The notes under the pieces are model-generated. The model had not been told where the DNA came from, did not search any database, and saw only the letters and a list, made by a program, of their open reading frames with translations. The position numbers and the translations under genes were made by a program. Of a DNA stretch of 58,320 bases, positions 7,913 to 17,956 are shown one piece after another. Every line of letters starts with the position of its first letter. Positions within the stretch are counted from its first letter, which is position 1. This stretch comes from an uncultured Christensenellaceae bacterium (GTDB lineage Bacteria > Bacillota > Clostridia > Christensenellales > Christensenellaceae). The stretch is taken from the NCBI GenBank assembly GCA_934373295.1, contig CAKROK010000004.1, positions 1 to 58,320 of the forward strand. The letters run 5' to 3'.

Positions 7913-10900
7913 ATGAAAACAGGCTTTAAACAATTTATCTGCCTGCTTTTGGCTATTGTAATGTGCTTTAGCATCATTCCCACGTCCTTTGCTGCGGCAA
8001 CGGAACTGGAAGACGGCTATACGCAGGTCAATGCCAACCCTGATGAAGAGGGCGTCACGACTTCGGGCGGCTTCTTAAACAAGGGCGCAAGCGGATACAT
8101 TGACGGAAACGTCGAGGGTGACGAATGGTATATGGGTGATGCCGGAAACTACATTTCGTTTACCTTCAGCGGTACGGCGATCAGGCTTATCACCGCAAAG
8201 AACAACGACCTCGGCATTGCTGAGGTTTACATCGACGACCAGCTCGCGGGAGAGGCTGACCTCTATAACTCCGAGTGGATCAAGCAGCAGGTCACATTTG
8301 AAAAGACCGGTCTTGAGGACGCAGAGCACGTCGTAAAGGTCGTCGTCGCGGGCAGGCATAACGAAAGCGGCACGGGAAACACCATCGTCGTGGATGCTTT
8401 TGAATACATCCCCGGCATATTCGCACCGGAGGGTCAGTGGGTGACGCTGGACGATAACGACAGCGCGATAACCTATACGGACACCTTCCAGGGGGATTTC
8501 GGCGGCACGTATGGCGGAAAGGTGACTTTCTACGGCACCGCAAAGTTCGCTTTCAAGGGCACTGCGCTTGAGATAATCTCGTCCAAGAACAACGATATGG
8601 GCATATCCGAGGTTTATATCGACGGCGAAAAGGCGGGCGAGATCGACTATTATAATGATAGCTTTATCCATCAGCAGAGCCTGTTTAAGGCGGAAAACCT
8701 CGAGGATAAGGAGCATACCGTTGAACTCAAAAAGACCGACAGATTAAACGAGAACGTCCCCGAGGGTTCGGCGGGCTATGTCACGATAGACTGCATAAAG
8801 TACTTCGAGAAAAACGCCATAGAGGGCGAGTGGTTCACGCTGGATAATTCCGACCCGTCATTAGCTTATACAGGCAACTTTGACGGGTCTTTCGGTGGCA
8901 CGTATGGCGGCACGGTGACTTTCTACAGCACCATGAGCTATACCTTCACAGGCACGGGCATCGAGATAATATCCTCTAAGAACAGCGACATGGGCATATC
9001 CGAGGTGTATATCGACGGCCAGAAGGTGGGCGAGATAGACTACTACAACGCCGATTTCATCCATCAGCAGAGCCTCTTTAAGGTGGAGAACCTCTATAAC
9101 AAGGAGCACACCATCGAGCTTAGAAAGACGGACAGATTAAACGAGACTGTCCCCGCAGGCTCGGGTGGTCTTGTTTCAGTGGACTGCGTCAAGTATTTCG
9201 GACCCAAGCCCTTAGACGGCGAGTGGGTCACATGGGATAACGGCGACTCCGCGATAACCTATACGGGCAATTTCGACGGAACGTTTGACGGCACTTACGG
9301 CGGCACGGTCACGTTCTATGACACGGTGTCCTTTGAATTCACGGGCACCGCGCTTGAGATAATCTCATCCAAGAACAACGACATGGGCATGGCCGAGGTG
9401 TATATCGATGGTCAAAAGGCAGGAAAGATCGACTATTATAATAATAGCTTTATCCATCAGCAGAGCCTTTTCAAGGTCGAGGATCTCAAGAACTTCAAGC
9501 ACACGGTCGAGATAAAGAAGATATCCGAGCGCAACCCCAACTTTGTGGAGGGCGGGGGCGGTCTTGTCTCCATCGACTGCATTAAATACTATGATTCCTT
9601 TGGCGAAGAGGTCGATCCCGACGAGGATAAGTTCGTCACGATGAACGCCGCTGCGGGCAACGTCGGCATATCGACTGACGGAGGCTTCTTAAACAAGGGC
9701 GCTAACGGATATATCGAGGGCAATATCGAGGGCGACGAGTGGTATATGTCCGCCGGAAACTCGATCAGCTTTGCGTTCTCCGGCTCAAGGGTCAAGATAA
9801 TCGCCGGAACGAACAACGACATGGGCATGGCGAACATCTACCTTGACGGCGAGCTCGTAAAAACTGCGGATTGCTATACTTCATCCTGGCTCAAGGGCCA
9901 GACGATATACGACTCCGGCAGGATCGAGGAAAAAGAACACGTCATAAAGATGGAGTGCTCGGGCGACAAGAACGAGGCATCTTCAAACAACATAGTCGTG
10001 TGCGATGCGTTCATGTACATCCCGACAGCTATTCCTGTAAATCAGCGCATCTATGCGGATGACAGGTCGAACACACTCATATACAAGGGCATGACCGAGC
10101 AGGTCGCAAACGAGCTTGCGTATGAGGGCACGGAGACGGACTTTGCGGGCAGCGTGAGCTATACCTTCACGGGCAGCCTGCTTGAGATCATCGGCAGAAA
10201 GTCCGATAATTTAGGCTCTGCAAAGGTCTATATCGACGCGATGCAGGTCGGCACGATCAGCCAGTATTCCGAGACTACAAAGACGGGCGAGACGCTGTTC
10301 ATATCCGAGCCGCTTTCCGCAGGGGAGCATACGGTGAAGATCGTTGCGAACGACCTCAGCAGCATCGACGCATTTGTTTACACGAGCGTCGCTTCAGCAG
10401 ACGGCAGCGTTACCATAAACTCCGCAAATGCGAAGTACGTCGAGCTTCCCGCTGACGTTAAGTCTGAGGAGTTTGAAGGCGCGTTCGGCGGCGACGTGAC
10501 CGCGCTCACGGATGGTCAGACCGTCACATTCCCGTTCTACGGCAGCTATGTAAAGCTCGTCGGCTTAAAGAGAGCGGGCGGCGGCGACATCGAGGTATAT
10601 CTCGACGGAAAGCTCGTTGAGACGGCATCCACCGCAGGCTCAAATGATATCGCGGTATTATATGAAAACGCGGAGCTTTACAACATAAAGCACGAATTAA
10701 AGCTCGTTTCCAAGGGAAATAACGCTATAGATGCGTTCGTCCACAGACGCGACAAGAGAGTGCGCATAAACGACGACGACAGCCGCATGAGCTTCTCTGC
10801 AGGCAGCTGGACGGGCACGTTCGGCGGCGACGACGGACAGACCACGTTCATCGCGAGCAAGGGCTTTATGGAGATGAAGTTTACGGGCGTGAGCGCGTAT

Positions 10901-13900
10901 GTCTACGGCCCCATGAACACCAACCTCGGCATGGCGGAGGTATACATTGACGGCGAGTTAAAGGGCAGATACAGCGAATATTCCGATGTATGGCTGCATC
11001 AGCAGCTTCTCTTCGCGATAGACGGCCTTGAACCCTGTGAGCATACGATAAAGATAGTGAATGTCGACCAGAAGGAGGCGGCGTCCGAGGGCTATTATTC
11101 CCTCGTCGACTACGTCGAGTTTGACGAATACGAGATACCCTCGCTTCTCAACATCAACAAGATCAACATTATCGACGAGCATACTATTGAAATAGATGTG
11201 GACGACACCGCGGGCAGAGACATCTGTGACTATGACCTCGCCGTGAGCAAGGGCTCCAGCAAGGCGGGATTATACGTGATAGAGGATGCAAAGCTCGTAA
11301 AGGTGAGCGACACGGTTTATCGCTTCACGACCGAGGCGGGTATAAAGACGGGCGACTATGTAAAGGTGACCGGTTCGAGAAACTTCTCCGGCGATGCCAT
11401 AGCGCAGTTCATGCCCGAGTATATATGCACGCTGTTATCGGCGGATATCGAGAGCGCGAATGTGATAGGCTTTACGAGCCAGGTCAAGGAGAACGTCGAG
11501 ATAACGACAGACGACTTCACTCTCTATAAGTCCGCAGGCTTCGGCAAAAAGCGCGCGCTTAATGCCAATGAATTCACGTTTGAAAATAAGGGCAACGGCT
11601 ATTACACCATTACCCTCGCGACTGCGCTCGTAAATGAGGACAGAGTCATCATAGAGGGCAAGGGCAAGCTCTATGGCAAGTTAAGCGTTGAATACATTTC
11701 AAACGACGTAGTAAAGGTCAATAACGACGACAAGAGGATAACCTATTCCGGCAACTGGGCATCCGCTGTGGCCGAGGGCTGCTATAAGAACGACATCACC
11801 CGCACGATGAGAAACGGCGATACTTTTGAGCTGGTATTCGCGGGCACGAGCGTGGCTGTATACGGCCAAAAGGGCGGCTATGCGGACGTCATGATAGACG
11901 GTATTCTCGTAAAAGAGGATCTTGAAATCAAAGAGGACGGCCTGTTCTTTGAAAAGAAAGGCTTAGACGAGGGCGTACACGTTCTCACTGTAAAGAAGGT
12001 CGCTAATAAGAAGGGCGGCAATGAATACTTAAACTTCGATTACATCGAATACACTTCCTGCTCGGCGGGCAACGCAACATATACGTTAAATGGCGATTGG
12101 CAGATAGTTAAGGATGAATCGGGCAGCAGGGGAGTCAACTCAAAGTGGTATAAGTACGATAACTATCCGTTTGAGGACGCGGCGCCCATTTCCGTCCCCG
12201 GAAACGTCTATGAGGCATTCCAAGGCTATAACGGCATCACGTGGTATGCAAAGACCTTCGGCGGCTATCTCTTAGCGGGCAGCGGCGACAGGGTCTACCT
12301 CGAGTTTGAGGGCGTGCAGTACTCCTGTGATGTATACCTAAACGGTCAGTATTTAGGCGCGCATGAGGGCTCCGCAGTTCCGTTCGAGTTCGACGTAACG
12401 GATGTCATTGACCTGTATGGCGAGAACTTCTTAGCCGTTTCCGTATTCAACCCCGAGGGCATGTGTAAGGTCGGTTCGGCTTCGAACTACGGCGCATTCT
12501 GGGATGCCGGCGGCATTTGGCAGGATGTAAATCTGCACGTTCGTCCTGAGGTATACATCAAGAACATCTATGCACAGCCCGATTGGAAGACGGGTAAGAT
12601 CGCGTTAGACGTCACCGTTGTAAACGGCAGCGACGAGGATCGCGAGTTCACCTTAAACGCACAGTACGGCAAGCGCGGCGCGGCTGCATCGGGCAGCACG
12701 GGCGAAAAGACGTTCACGGCGAGATCCGGCGAATCCACCGTTACGCTTGATTATACGGTAGAGGACTTCAAGCTCTGGAGCCTCGATACGCCTAATTTAT
12801 ACTTCGTTGACGTTACGTTGAAATCCAACGGACACACGTTCGAGATGGATGAGGATCACATCGGCTTCAGACATTTCGAGATAAAGGACGGCTATTTCTA
12901 CTTAAACGGCAAGCGCATCTATGTGAAGATGACGCACCAGAACGTATATGACCCGGTAACGCTTCAGGGCTCGCCGAGAGACATGAAGTATGTCAACAAG
13001 GCATCCAAGCAGCTGAAGGACGCGGGCTTCAACGTCATAAGAATGATAGGCATGGAGGCGCTCCCCGAGCAGTTAGACTATTGCGATGAGATAGGTCTGC
13101 TCGTATATCAGGAGTCCTCACAGGCATGGCTGGGCGCGAATAATTGGATCGAGTCCGTTCAGGATGAGCTTATCATAAGGGACAGAAATCATCCCTCCCT
13201 CGTAATCTGGGGTCTGTTGAACGAGATCTATGCATCTGACAACAGAGTTGAACAGTGCAGGGCGTATCTCACCAGATTGAGAGAGCTGGATAACGACAGA
13301 GTCGTATTCTTAGACAGCGGACGCTTTGACGCGAAGTACTCCGAGGCGGGTATATCTAACTCCGGCTCAAAGACCTGGGACGTCTGCTTCGGCTATGAGG
13401 GAACGGAGACTCCCGCAGTGGGCGACGTTCACACGTATCCGCAGTATCCCATGAACACCGCGATTTTAGACTACATCATCACGGTGGGCGACGGTGCAAA
13501 TCCGCTTATATTCTCAGAGGCGGGCACGGGCGCTATGTTCAACCCGTTTGTGGAGATGAGGGGTCTTGCGTCAGAGGGCGCGGATAACGAGAGCAACTAT
13601 GCGTACTCCGCATGGGCAAAGAAGCTCTGCGACGGCCTGACGGCTATCTACAACAAATACGGCTTATCCTCGCTGTATGATTCCGCAGAGGGCATTGCGC
13701 TCGATTCCATCGACGTAAACCTCATGCAGAGGATGATATTAATAAACCACATCAGGGCGAACGCGAACGGCAACGGCTACGGCGTGACCTCGCTTTCCGA
13801 CTCGCAGGGTCTGGGCGAGGGCCTCATGGACAACTTCAGAGATTGGAAGCCCGGTTATAAGCAGCTCATGGAGAATGCGTGGGCGAAGCTGAGATGGGAT

Positions 13901-16408
13901 ATACTCTTAAACAACTCCAACCTCAACGTCGAAACGGGCGATGAAATGCGCCTGCGCGCGAACATCACGACGGAGGACATCCTAAAGCCCGGCGACTACA
14001 CCGCGAGCTTCTATATCACGGACGCGAGCGGAAAGACCGTCGTGACGCTTGAGGACGAGAGCTTCACCGTGAAATCCGGCGAAAATGCGCCCTTCGCATA
14101 CTATGTTCTCGACCAGACGATATCAATCGATCTGCCCGCGGGAACGTATACGCTCAACTGCAAGCTGAACGCGGATTACGACTGCGCTAACACCACAATG
14201 GATTTCGTCGTGACGGACAACAGCGGTGTGGTCAAGGCGGGTACGGCTGTGACGGTTTTAGGCGACCTCACGGCGTCCATGAAGCGCGTGCTCACTTCCA
14301 ATGGAATCGAGTTGATAGAGTATGACGCGAATGCGCACATTGACAATGAAGTTATATTTGTAGGCATGAATGTTCCGGACGATGCGGCTCTTTGGAGAGG
14401 ACTCTATAAGAAGATCGCGAGCGGCGCATATGCGGCGTTCTTAGATCCCTCCGCTATCGGAACGGACAACAACTGGTTCCCGTCCGTAAATAAGGGCAAG
14501 AGGACGGTCGTTCCGCTGACGATGGCGCTCTATCACGCGGATCACCTCGCAATACCCAATGAAACGCTGTTTGCGGGCCTTGAGACGGGTATGCTCGATC
14601 CCGCATTCTACGGTGAACAGCTGCTCGTTCCCAGAACGTATTTTGACGGCATTGACGAGCCGGACGAGATGAACGTGCTCATGGTCTACTCGCAGGGTCT
14701 TCCCATAATTGGCGAGACGCTTTCGGGCACGGCTATAGGAACATACAACTACTACGGCGGCGCGTTTACGATAAACATTCTCGACCTCTGCAACGAGGAG
14801 ACTTCTCCCGCAGTAGGCAGATTGCTGCTTAATTTCGTAAACTACGGCCTTGAAAAGTCCTCTGCATATAAGCCCATCGCAAATGAGTCTGCATTTGAGC
14901 AGGAACTCGATAGCTACGGCTTTAAGGAGGATACGGTGGGTCTGCCCACGGCTACGATAGTCGACAGAGAGGCGAGAAAGGTCAAGCTCGAGTTCACGGA
15001 ATACGTTCGCGTAACTCAGGAGTGCATCTACCTTGCGGAATCCGCAAATCCGGAGAGATATCAGTCTCAGGCGGGCGCGAAGATGGAATACGTCGACGCG
15101 AAGGAGATAGACGGTCAGACGTATGCAAAGACCATCATACTGACTTTCCCGACGGTCAACAACCTGTTCACGAATTCGCCCTATGAGTACACGGGTATTC
15201 CCGAGGGTGCGGGCTGTAGGTTCTTGGAATACGGCGCTGACCCGAACGGCGCAAACGGAAAGACGCCCAACGTAGTCACACCGGACGGCAGACAGATGAA
15301 GATGAACTATGTGGACGGCTCGGCTGATGTCGGCTTTGTGAGGATCGCAGTCGCGCCCGAGAGCATGACGCTGCGCACCTACGGCAACCACACCACGGTC
15401 AAGGTAGATAAGTCCATCAACTTTGCCGTGAACTTCCTGCCCAAGGATGCTACGCAGACCGAGGTCACATGGAGCGTTGAGAACATCGACGGCGAGGCGA
15501 CTATAGACAGCTTTGGCAAGCTCACCGGTATAAAGGAGGGCAAGGTCAAGGTAACGGCTGTCTCCAAGGCGAACGAGAGCATCACCGCGTCCTTGGAGAT
15601 CGAGGTTATCCGTGCAAAGGCGGAAAAGGTCGAGATAACAGGACCCGCAAAGGTCGAGCTGGGCAAGAAGGAAGCCTTTAGCGCAAGGATACTTCCTGAG
15701 GATGCGATCCAGGATATAGAGTGGAACGTATACGCGCTCACGGGCGAGGGTACGATAGATGAAAACGGCGTATTCACGGCGACAAAGACGGGCGTTGTGG
15801 TAATAGAGGCGCGCGCGAAGTCCAACAACGCGATACTCGCTTACAAGCCTATAAGCGTTGTTAAACCCGCACCGATATCCATAAGCACCTTAAAGGTCAA
15901 GCTGGCTGCGACGCTCTATACCTATGACGGCAAGGTCAAGAAACCGGCTGTTACAGTGACGGACGCAAAGGGCAAGAAGATCGCTTCTTCAAATTACACC
16001 GTTAAGTATGCTTCCGGCAGAAAGCTCCCGGGAACGTACACCGTAACGGTCACGATGAAGGGCAGCTACACGGGCTCCAAGACGCTCACGTTTGCTATCC
16101 GTGGAAAGCAGATGACGGTTTCCAAGCTGGCGGTGCTCTCCAAGGGCTTCAAGGCTACATGGGCTAAGCAGAATTACGTAACGGGTTATCAGGTGCAGTA
16201 CTCGACGTCCTCCAAGTTCACGGCAAAGACGACCAAGACTGCGACGATAAGCAAGTACACGACCACTTCTAAGACGGTAACCAAGCTCAAGGCTAAGACC
16301 AAGTACTACGTTCGCGTCAGAAGCTACAAGACCACCAAGATAAGCGGCAAGAACTATAACGTTTACTCCGCATGGTCAAAGGCTAAAACGGTCACTACCA
16401 AGAAATAA
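7913..16408 (+). CDS. Giant secreted multimodular glycoside hydrolase family 2 protein
   Basis: A 2831-residue exoprotein. Signal peptide 1-27 (cleavage near SFA-A). Residues about 30-1385 hold nine galactose-binding-like beta-sandwich modules with the recurring pattern GxAEVYIDGxxxGxxDxY; eight are in a row, then a different domain at about 1075-1265 precedes the ninth. The GH2 core (about 1390-2010) has sugar-binding, sandwich and barrel domains, with likely acid/base Glu1771 (HPSLVIWGLLNEIY) and nucleophile Glu1869 (LIFSEAGTG). A glutamine-amidotransferase-like fold (about 2100-2320), two Big_2 Ig-like repeats (about 2480-2655) and a 175-residue tail ending in an Fn3 domain follow. No LPXTG motif is present. 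Substrate is unknown; GH2 members cleave beta-galactosides, glucuronides or mannosides. GAGGAG precedes the ATG. The neighbour upstream is a two-component system. Confidence 0.9.
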   Translation: MKTGFKQFICLLLAIVMCFSIIPTSFAAATELEDGYTQVNANPDEEGVTTSGGFLNKGASGYIDGNVEGDEWYMGDAGNYISFTFSGTAIRLITAKNNDLGIAEVYIDDQLAGEADLYNSEWIKQQVTFEKTGLEDAEHVVKVVVAGRHNESGTGNTIVVDAFEYIPGIFAPEGQWVTLDDNDSAITYTDTFQGDFGGTYGGKVTFYGTAKFAFKGTALEIISSKNNDMGISEVYIDGEKAGEIDYYNDSFIHQQSLFKAENLEDKEHTVELKKTDRLNENVPEGSAGYVTIDCIKYFEKNAIEGEWFTLDNSDPSLAYTGNFDGSFGGTYGGTVTFYSTMSYTFTGTGIEIISSKNSDMGISEVYIDGQKVGEIDYYNADFIHQQSLFKVENLYNKEHTIELRKTDRLNETVPAGSGGLVSVDCVKYFGPKPLDGEWVTWDNGDSAITYTGNFDGTFDGTYGGTVTFYDTVSFEFTGTALEIISSKNNDMGMAEVYIDGQKAGKIDYYNNSFIHQQSLFKVEDLKNFKHTVEIKKISERNPNFVEGGGGLVSIDCIKYYDSFGEEVDPDEDKFVTMNAAAGNVGISTDGGFLNKGANGYIEGNIEGDEWYMSAGNSISFAFSGSRVKIIAGTNNDMGMANIYLDGELVKTADCYTSSWLKGQTIYDSGRIEEKEHVIKMECSGDKNEASSNNIVVCDAFMYIPTAIPVNQRIYADDRSNTLIYKGMTEQVANELAYEGTETDFAGSVSYTFTGSLLEIIGRKSDNLGSAKVYIDAMQVGTISQYSETTKTGETLFISEPLSAGEHTVKIVANDLSSIDAFVYTSVASADGSVTINSANAKYVELPADVKSEEFEGAFGGDVTALTDGQTVTFPFYGSYVKLVGLKRAGGGDIEVYLDGKLVETASTAGSNDIAVLYENAELYNIKHELKLVSKGNNAIDAFVHRRDKRVRINDDDSRMSFSAGSWTGTFGGDDGQTTFIASKGFMEMKFTGVSAYVYGPMNTNLGMAEVYIDGELKGRYSEYSDVWLHQQLLFAIDGLEPCEHTIKIVNVDQKEAASEGYYSLVDYVEFDEYEIPSLLNINKINIIDEHTIEIDVDDTAGRDICDYDLAVSKGSSKAGLYVIEDAKLVKVSDTVYRFTTEAGIKTGDYVKVTGSRNFSGDAIAQFMPEYICTLLSADIESANVIGFTSQVKENVEITTDDFTLYKSAGFGKKRALNANEFTFENKGNGYYTITLATALVNEDRVIIEGKGKLYGKLSVEYISNDVVKVNNDDKRITYSGNWASAVAEGCYKNDITRTMRNGDTFELVFAGTSVAVYGQKGGYADVMIDGILVKEDLEIKEDGLFFEKKGLDEGVHVLTVKKVANKKGGNEYLNFDYIEYTSCSAGNATYTLNGDWQIVKDESGSRGVNSKWYKYDNYPFEDAAPISVPGNVYEAFQGYNGITWYAKTFGGYLLAGSGDRVYLEFEGVQYSCDVYLNGQYLGAHEGSAVPFEFDVTDVIDLYGENFLAVSVFNPEGMCKVGSASNYGAFWDAGGIWQDVNLHVRPEVYIKNIYAQPDWKTGKIALDVTVVNGSDEDREFTLNAQYGKRGAAASGSTGEKTFTARSGESTVTLDYTVEDFKLWSLDTPNLYFVDVTLKSNGHTFEMDEDHIGFRHFEIKDGYFYLNGKRIYVKMTHQNVYDPVTLQGSPRDMKYVNKASKQLKDAGFNVIRMIGMEALPEQLDYCDEIGLLVYQESSQAWLGANNWIESVQDELIIRDRNHPSLVIWGLLNEIYASDNRVEQCRAYLTRLRELDNDRVVFLDSGRFDAKYSEAGISNSGSKTWDVCFGYEGTETPAVGDVHTYPQYPMNTAILDYIITVGDGANPLIFSEAGTGAMFNPFVEMRGLASEGADNESNYAYSAWAKKLCDGLTAIYNKYGLSSLYDSAEGIALDSIDVNLMQRMILINHIRANANGNGYGVTSLSDSQGLGEGLMDNFRDWKPGYKQLMENAWAKLRWDILLNNSNLNVETGDEMRLRANITTEDILKPGDYTASFYITDASGKTVVTLEDESFTVKSGENAPFAYYVLDQTISIDLPAGTYTLNCKLNADYDCANTTMDFVVTDNSGVVKAGTAVTVLGDLTASMKRVLTSNGIELIEYDANAHIDNEVIFVGMNVPDDAALWRGLYKKIASGAYAAFLDPSAIGTDNNWFPSVNKGKRTVVPLTMALYHADHLAIPNETLFAGLETGMLDPAFYGEQLLVPRTYFDGIDEPDEMNVLMVYSQGLPIIGETLSGTAIGTYNYYGGAFTINILDLCNEETSPAVGRLLLNFVNYGLEKSSAYKPIANESAFEQELDSYGFKEDTVGLPTATIVDREARKVKLEFTEYVRVTQECIYLAESANPERYQSQAGAKMEYVDAKEIDGQTYAKTIILTFPTVNNLFTNSPYEYTGIPEGAGCRFLEYGADPNGANGKTPNVVTPDGRQMKMNYVDGSADVGFVRIAVAPESMTLRTYGNHTTVKVDKSINFAVNFLPKDATQTEVTWSVENIDGEATIDSFGKLTGIKEGKVKVTAVSKANESITASLEIEVIRAKAEKVEITGPAKVELGKKEAFSARILPEDAIQDIEWNVYALTGEGTIDENGVFTATKTGVVVIEARAKSNNAILAYKPISVVKPAPISISTLKVKLAATLYTYDGKVKKPAVTVTDAKGKKIASSNYTVKYASGRKLPGTYTVTVTMKGSYTGSKTLTFAIRGKQMTVSKLAVLSKGFKATWAKQNYVTGYQVQYSTSSKFTAKTTKTATISKYTTTSKTVTKLKAKTKYYVRVRSYKTTKISGKNYNVYSAWSKAKTVTTKK
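8432..9592 (+). repeat. Three tandem ~390-bp module repeats in the GH2 gene
   Basis: Modules 2, 3 and 4 begin near 8432, 8823 and 9215, each about 130 codons, with protein blocks such as EIISSKNNDMG and FIHQQSLFK repeated nearly unchanged. Modules 1 and 5 resemble each other more (GGFLNKG and EGDEWYM in both), suggesting block duplication. Synonymous sites differ, so the copies are not recent but are still similar enough for recombination. Confidence 0.8.
15881..16408 (+). repeat. Shared 175-codon C-terminal cassette, copy 1
   Basis: The last 175 codons of the GH2 protein (from ISTLKVKL to VTTKK) recur as the last 175 codons of the GH36 protein at 51707-52234, in inverted orientation. By hand alignment about 20 residues differ. 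The cassette contains a beta-rich domain (residues about 2657-2735) and an Fn3-like domain rich in Thr/Lys. It is probably a cell-surface attachment or spacer region; that role is inference. Confidence 0.85.
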
Positions 16409-16427
16409 GTAAACGACCAAACAAAGG

Positions 16428-16458
16428 ATCCCTTTCCTATACGGAGAGGGATTCTTTT
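16428..16458 (+). terminator. Intrinsic terminator of the GH2 gene
   Basis: ATCCCTTTCC and GGAGAGGGAT form a 10-bp stem with loop TATAC, followed by TCTTTT. A near-identical terminator sits at the tail remnant at 51591-51672. Confidence 0.88.
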
Positions 16459-16480
16459 GATATACAGTATTTCTTCTTAT

Positions 16481-16508
16481 AAAATAAAAACCGAGCCATA
16501 ACTCGGTT
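16481..16508 (-). terminator. Intrinsic terminator of the ylxM-trmD operon
   Basis: Read on the minus strand, AACCGAG and CTCGGTT pair around a 6-nt loop and are followed by TTTTTATTTT. It lies 9 bp after the trmD stop. Confidence 0.88.
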
Positions 16509-16516
16509 GGTTTGTC

Positions 16517-17209
16517 TTATTCGCGTTCGTCCAGCAGATCGGGACGAACCTCTCTGGTCTTTTTAAGCGCCATTTCATACTGCCACTTTTTTATGTTCGC
16601 ATGGTGACCGGACAGCAGAACATCGGGAACTGTCAACCCGCGAAAATCGGCGGGGCGGGTGTATTGCGGATATTCAAGAAGATTTTGAGAAAAGCTCTCC
16701 TCGCTCGTGCTCTCGCCGTTGCCTAAAACGCCGTCAACATGGCGCATTACGCAGTCCATGAGCACCATCGCAGGCAGCTCGCCACCCGTCAGGACGTAAT
16801 CGCCTATGGATATCTCTTCATCTATAAGCTCGTCTATAATGCGCTGATCAATTCCCTCATAATGGCCGCATAATATGTTTATCCTGTCATATCCCGCGAG
16901 GCACTTTGACATGTCCATGTCGAGCGTCTTTCCGGAGGGAGACATATATACGTTAAGCTCGCGCCCCTCGCTGTCCTTTTCGTGAATCGACGCAAAGCAG
17001 TCGAAAACGGGCTGGGGGGCGATGAGCATACCCGCGCCGCCGCCAAAGGGATAATCGTCCACTCGTCTGTGCTTATCCGTCGTGTAGTCCCGAAAGTTGT
17101 ATAGCTCAACGTCAATAAGACCGGCGTCGATAGCTCGTGCGCATATGCTCGAGCCGGTGAAGCCGGAAAACATCTCTGGAAAGATAGTGAGTACGTTGAA
17201 TTTAATCAT
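16517..17209 (-). CDS. trmD: tRNA (guanine37-N1)-methyltransferase TrmD
   Basis: A 230-residue SPOUT methyltransferase. The knot motifs CGHYEGIDQR and IGDYVLTGGELPA are present, as is the N-terminal FPEMFSGF. TrmD methylates G37 of tRNAs reading CNN codons and prevents frameshifting. It overlaps rimM by 8 nt and is the last gene of the ylxM-ffh-rpsP-khpA-rimM-trmD operon. The usual next gene, rplS (L19), is not here; a terminator follows instead, so L19 must be encoded elsewhere. Confidence 0.96.
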   Translation of the reverse strand: MIKFNVLTIFPEMFSGFTGSSICARAIDAGLIDVELYNFRDYTTDKHRRVDDYPFGGGAGMLIAPQPVFDCFASIHEKDSEGRELNVYMSPSGKTLDMDMSKCLAGYDRINILCGHYEGIDQRIIDELIDEEISIGDYVLTGGELPAMVLMDCVMRHVDGVLGNGESTSEESFSQNLLEYPQYTRPADFRGLTVPDVLLSGHHANIKKWQYEMALKKTREVRPDLLDERE

Positions 17210-17711
17210 AGATAGCTACTTCCGAAAGGCGCTTAGGGTCGATAATTATTATCTTATCCTGCACGGTGCGCTTTAATATCACGCCGGGCGCGGCGGGAAA
17301 CATGAACGGGCGCTCGCCCTTTACGACGTATATATCCGCGGCGCCGGTGTTGAAAATGTCCGTGACATTGCCCAAAACATTCTGACCGTCGCTTATCTCG
17401 CAGCCGATGATGTCCGCGATATAGTCGCTACCCTCGGGGAGCTTCGCGGCGTTTTGCCTGTCGATGTATAAAAAAGCACCGCGCAGAGTCTCCGCCTGTT
17501 CAATGCTGTCGATGCCCTTTAGCTTGACATATGCGAATTGCTTATACGTCCGCGCATTTTCGACGGGATACTCCTCAAAAGCTCCGTTTTTCTTTATAAA
17601 GACATGCACAAGCTTTGAAAACCTCGATAGGTCATCCGTAAAGGGCTTTAGCTTGATTTCACCCTTGATGCCCTGCGGTTTCAAAACCTGTGCGAGTTTT
17701 AAGTGGTCCAT
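17202..17711 (-). CDS. rimM: 16S rRNA processing protein RimM
   Basis: A 169-residue protein with the RimM N-terminal domain (QVLKPQGIKGEIKLKPFTDD) and a C-terminal PRC-barrel-like domain (DIIGCEISDGQNVLGNVTDIF...DIYVVKG). It binds S19 and helps mature the 30S head. It starts one base after the khpA stop and overlaps trmD by 8 nt, so it is part of the same operon with probable coupling. Confidence 0.95.
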   Translation of the reverse strand: MDHLKLAQVLKPQGIKGEIKLKPFTDDLSRFSKLVHVFIKKNGAFEEYPVENARTYKQFAYVKLKGIDSIEQAETLRGAFLYIDRQNAAKLPEGSDYIADIIGCEISDGQNVLGNVTDIFNTGAADIYVVKGERPFMFPAAPGVILKRTVQDKIIIIDPKRLSEVAIYD

Positions 17712-17712
17712 A

Positions 17713-17940
17713 TTACAGAATTTCCACCATGTATTTCTTATCTTCCTTTGCAGATGCGGCCTTTACGACAGTCCTTATGGCTTTGGCTATCCTGCCCTGC
17801 TTGCCGATGACCTTGCCCATATCGTCGGGCGCAACTGTAAGGTTGATAACGCAGTTTTTGCCGTCCTCGGTCATAGAAACCTTGACCTCATCCGGCTTAT
17901 CAACCAGCGATTTGGCCAAATATTCTACAAGTTCAACCAT
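17713..17940 (-). CDS. khpA: KH-domain RNA-binding protein KhpA
   Basis: A 75-residue protein, almost entirely one KH domain with the GxxG-type loop in DDMGKVIGKQGRIAKAIRT. In Firmicutes KhpA pairs with KhpB and binds many RNAs, affecting cell division and envelope functions. It sits between rpsP and rimM, the standard position. No anomaly seen. Confidence 0.94.
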   Translation of the reverse strand: MVELVEYLAKSLVDKPDEVKVSMTEDGKNCVINLTVAPDDMGKVIGKQGRIAKAIRTVVKAASAKEDKKYMVEIL

Positions 17941-17956
17941 AGTTTTAAGCTCCTGA

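Noticed and set aside
8075..8716. Antisense 213-codon open frame in the GH2 module repeats
   Set aside because: Shadow of the repeated sense modules; its composition mirrors them and it lacks a start signal.
8432..9592. Repeats read as a CRISPR array
   Set aside because: The repeats are about 390 bp, coding and in frame, with no short identical repeats and unique spacers. No cas genes are present.
14441..15391. Antisense 316-codon open frame inside the GH2 gene
   Set aside because: It has no ribosome binding site and no family signature. Long antisense frames here follow from the codon bias of the sense gene, which has clear domains and motifs.
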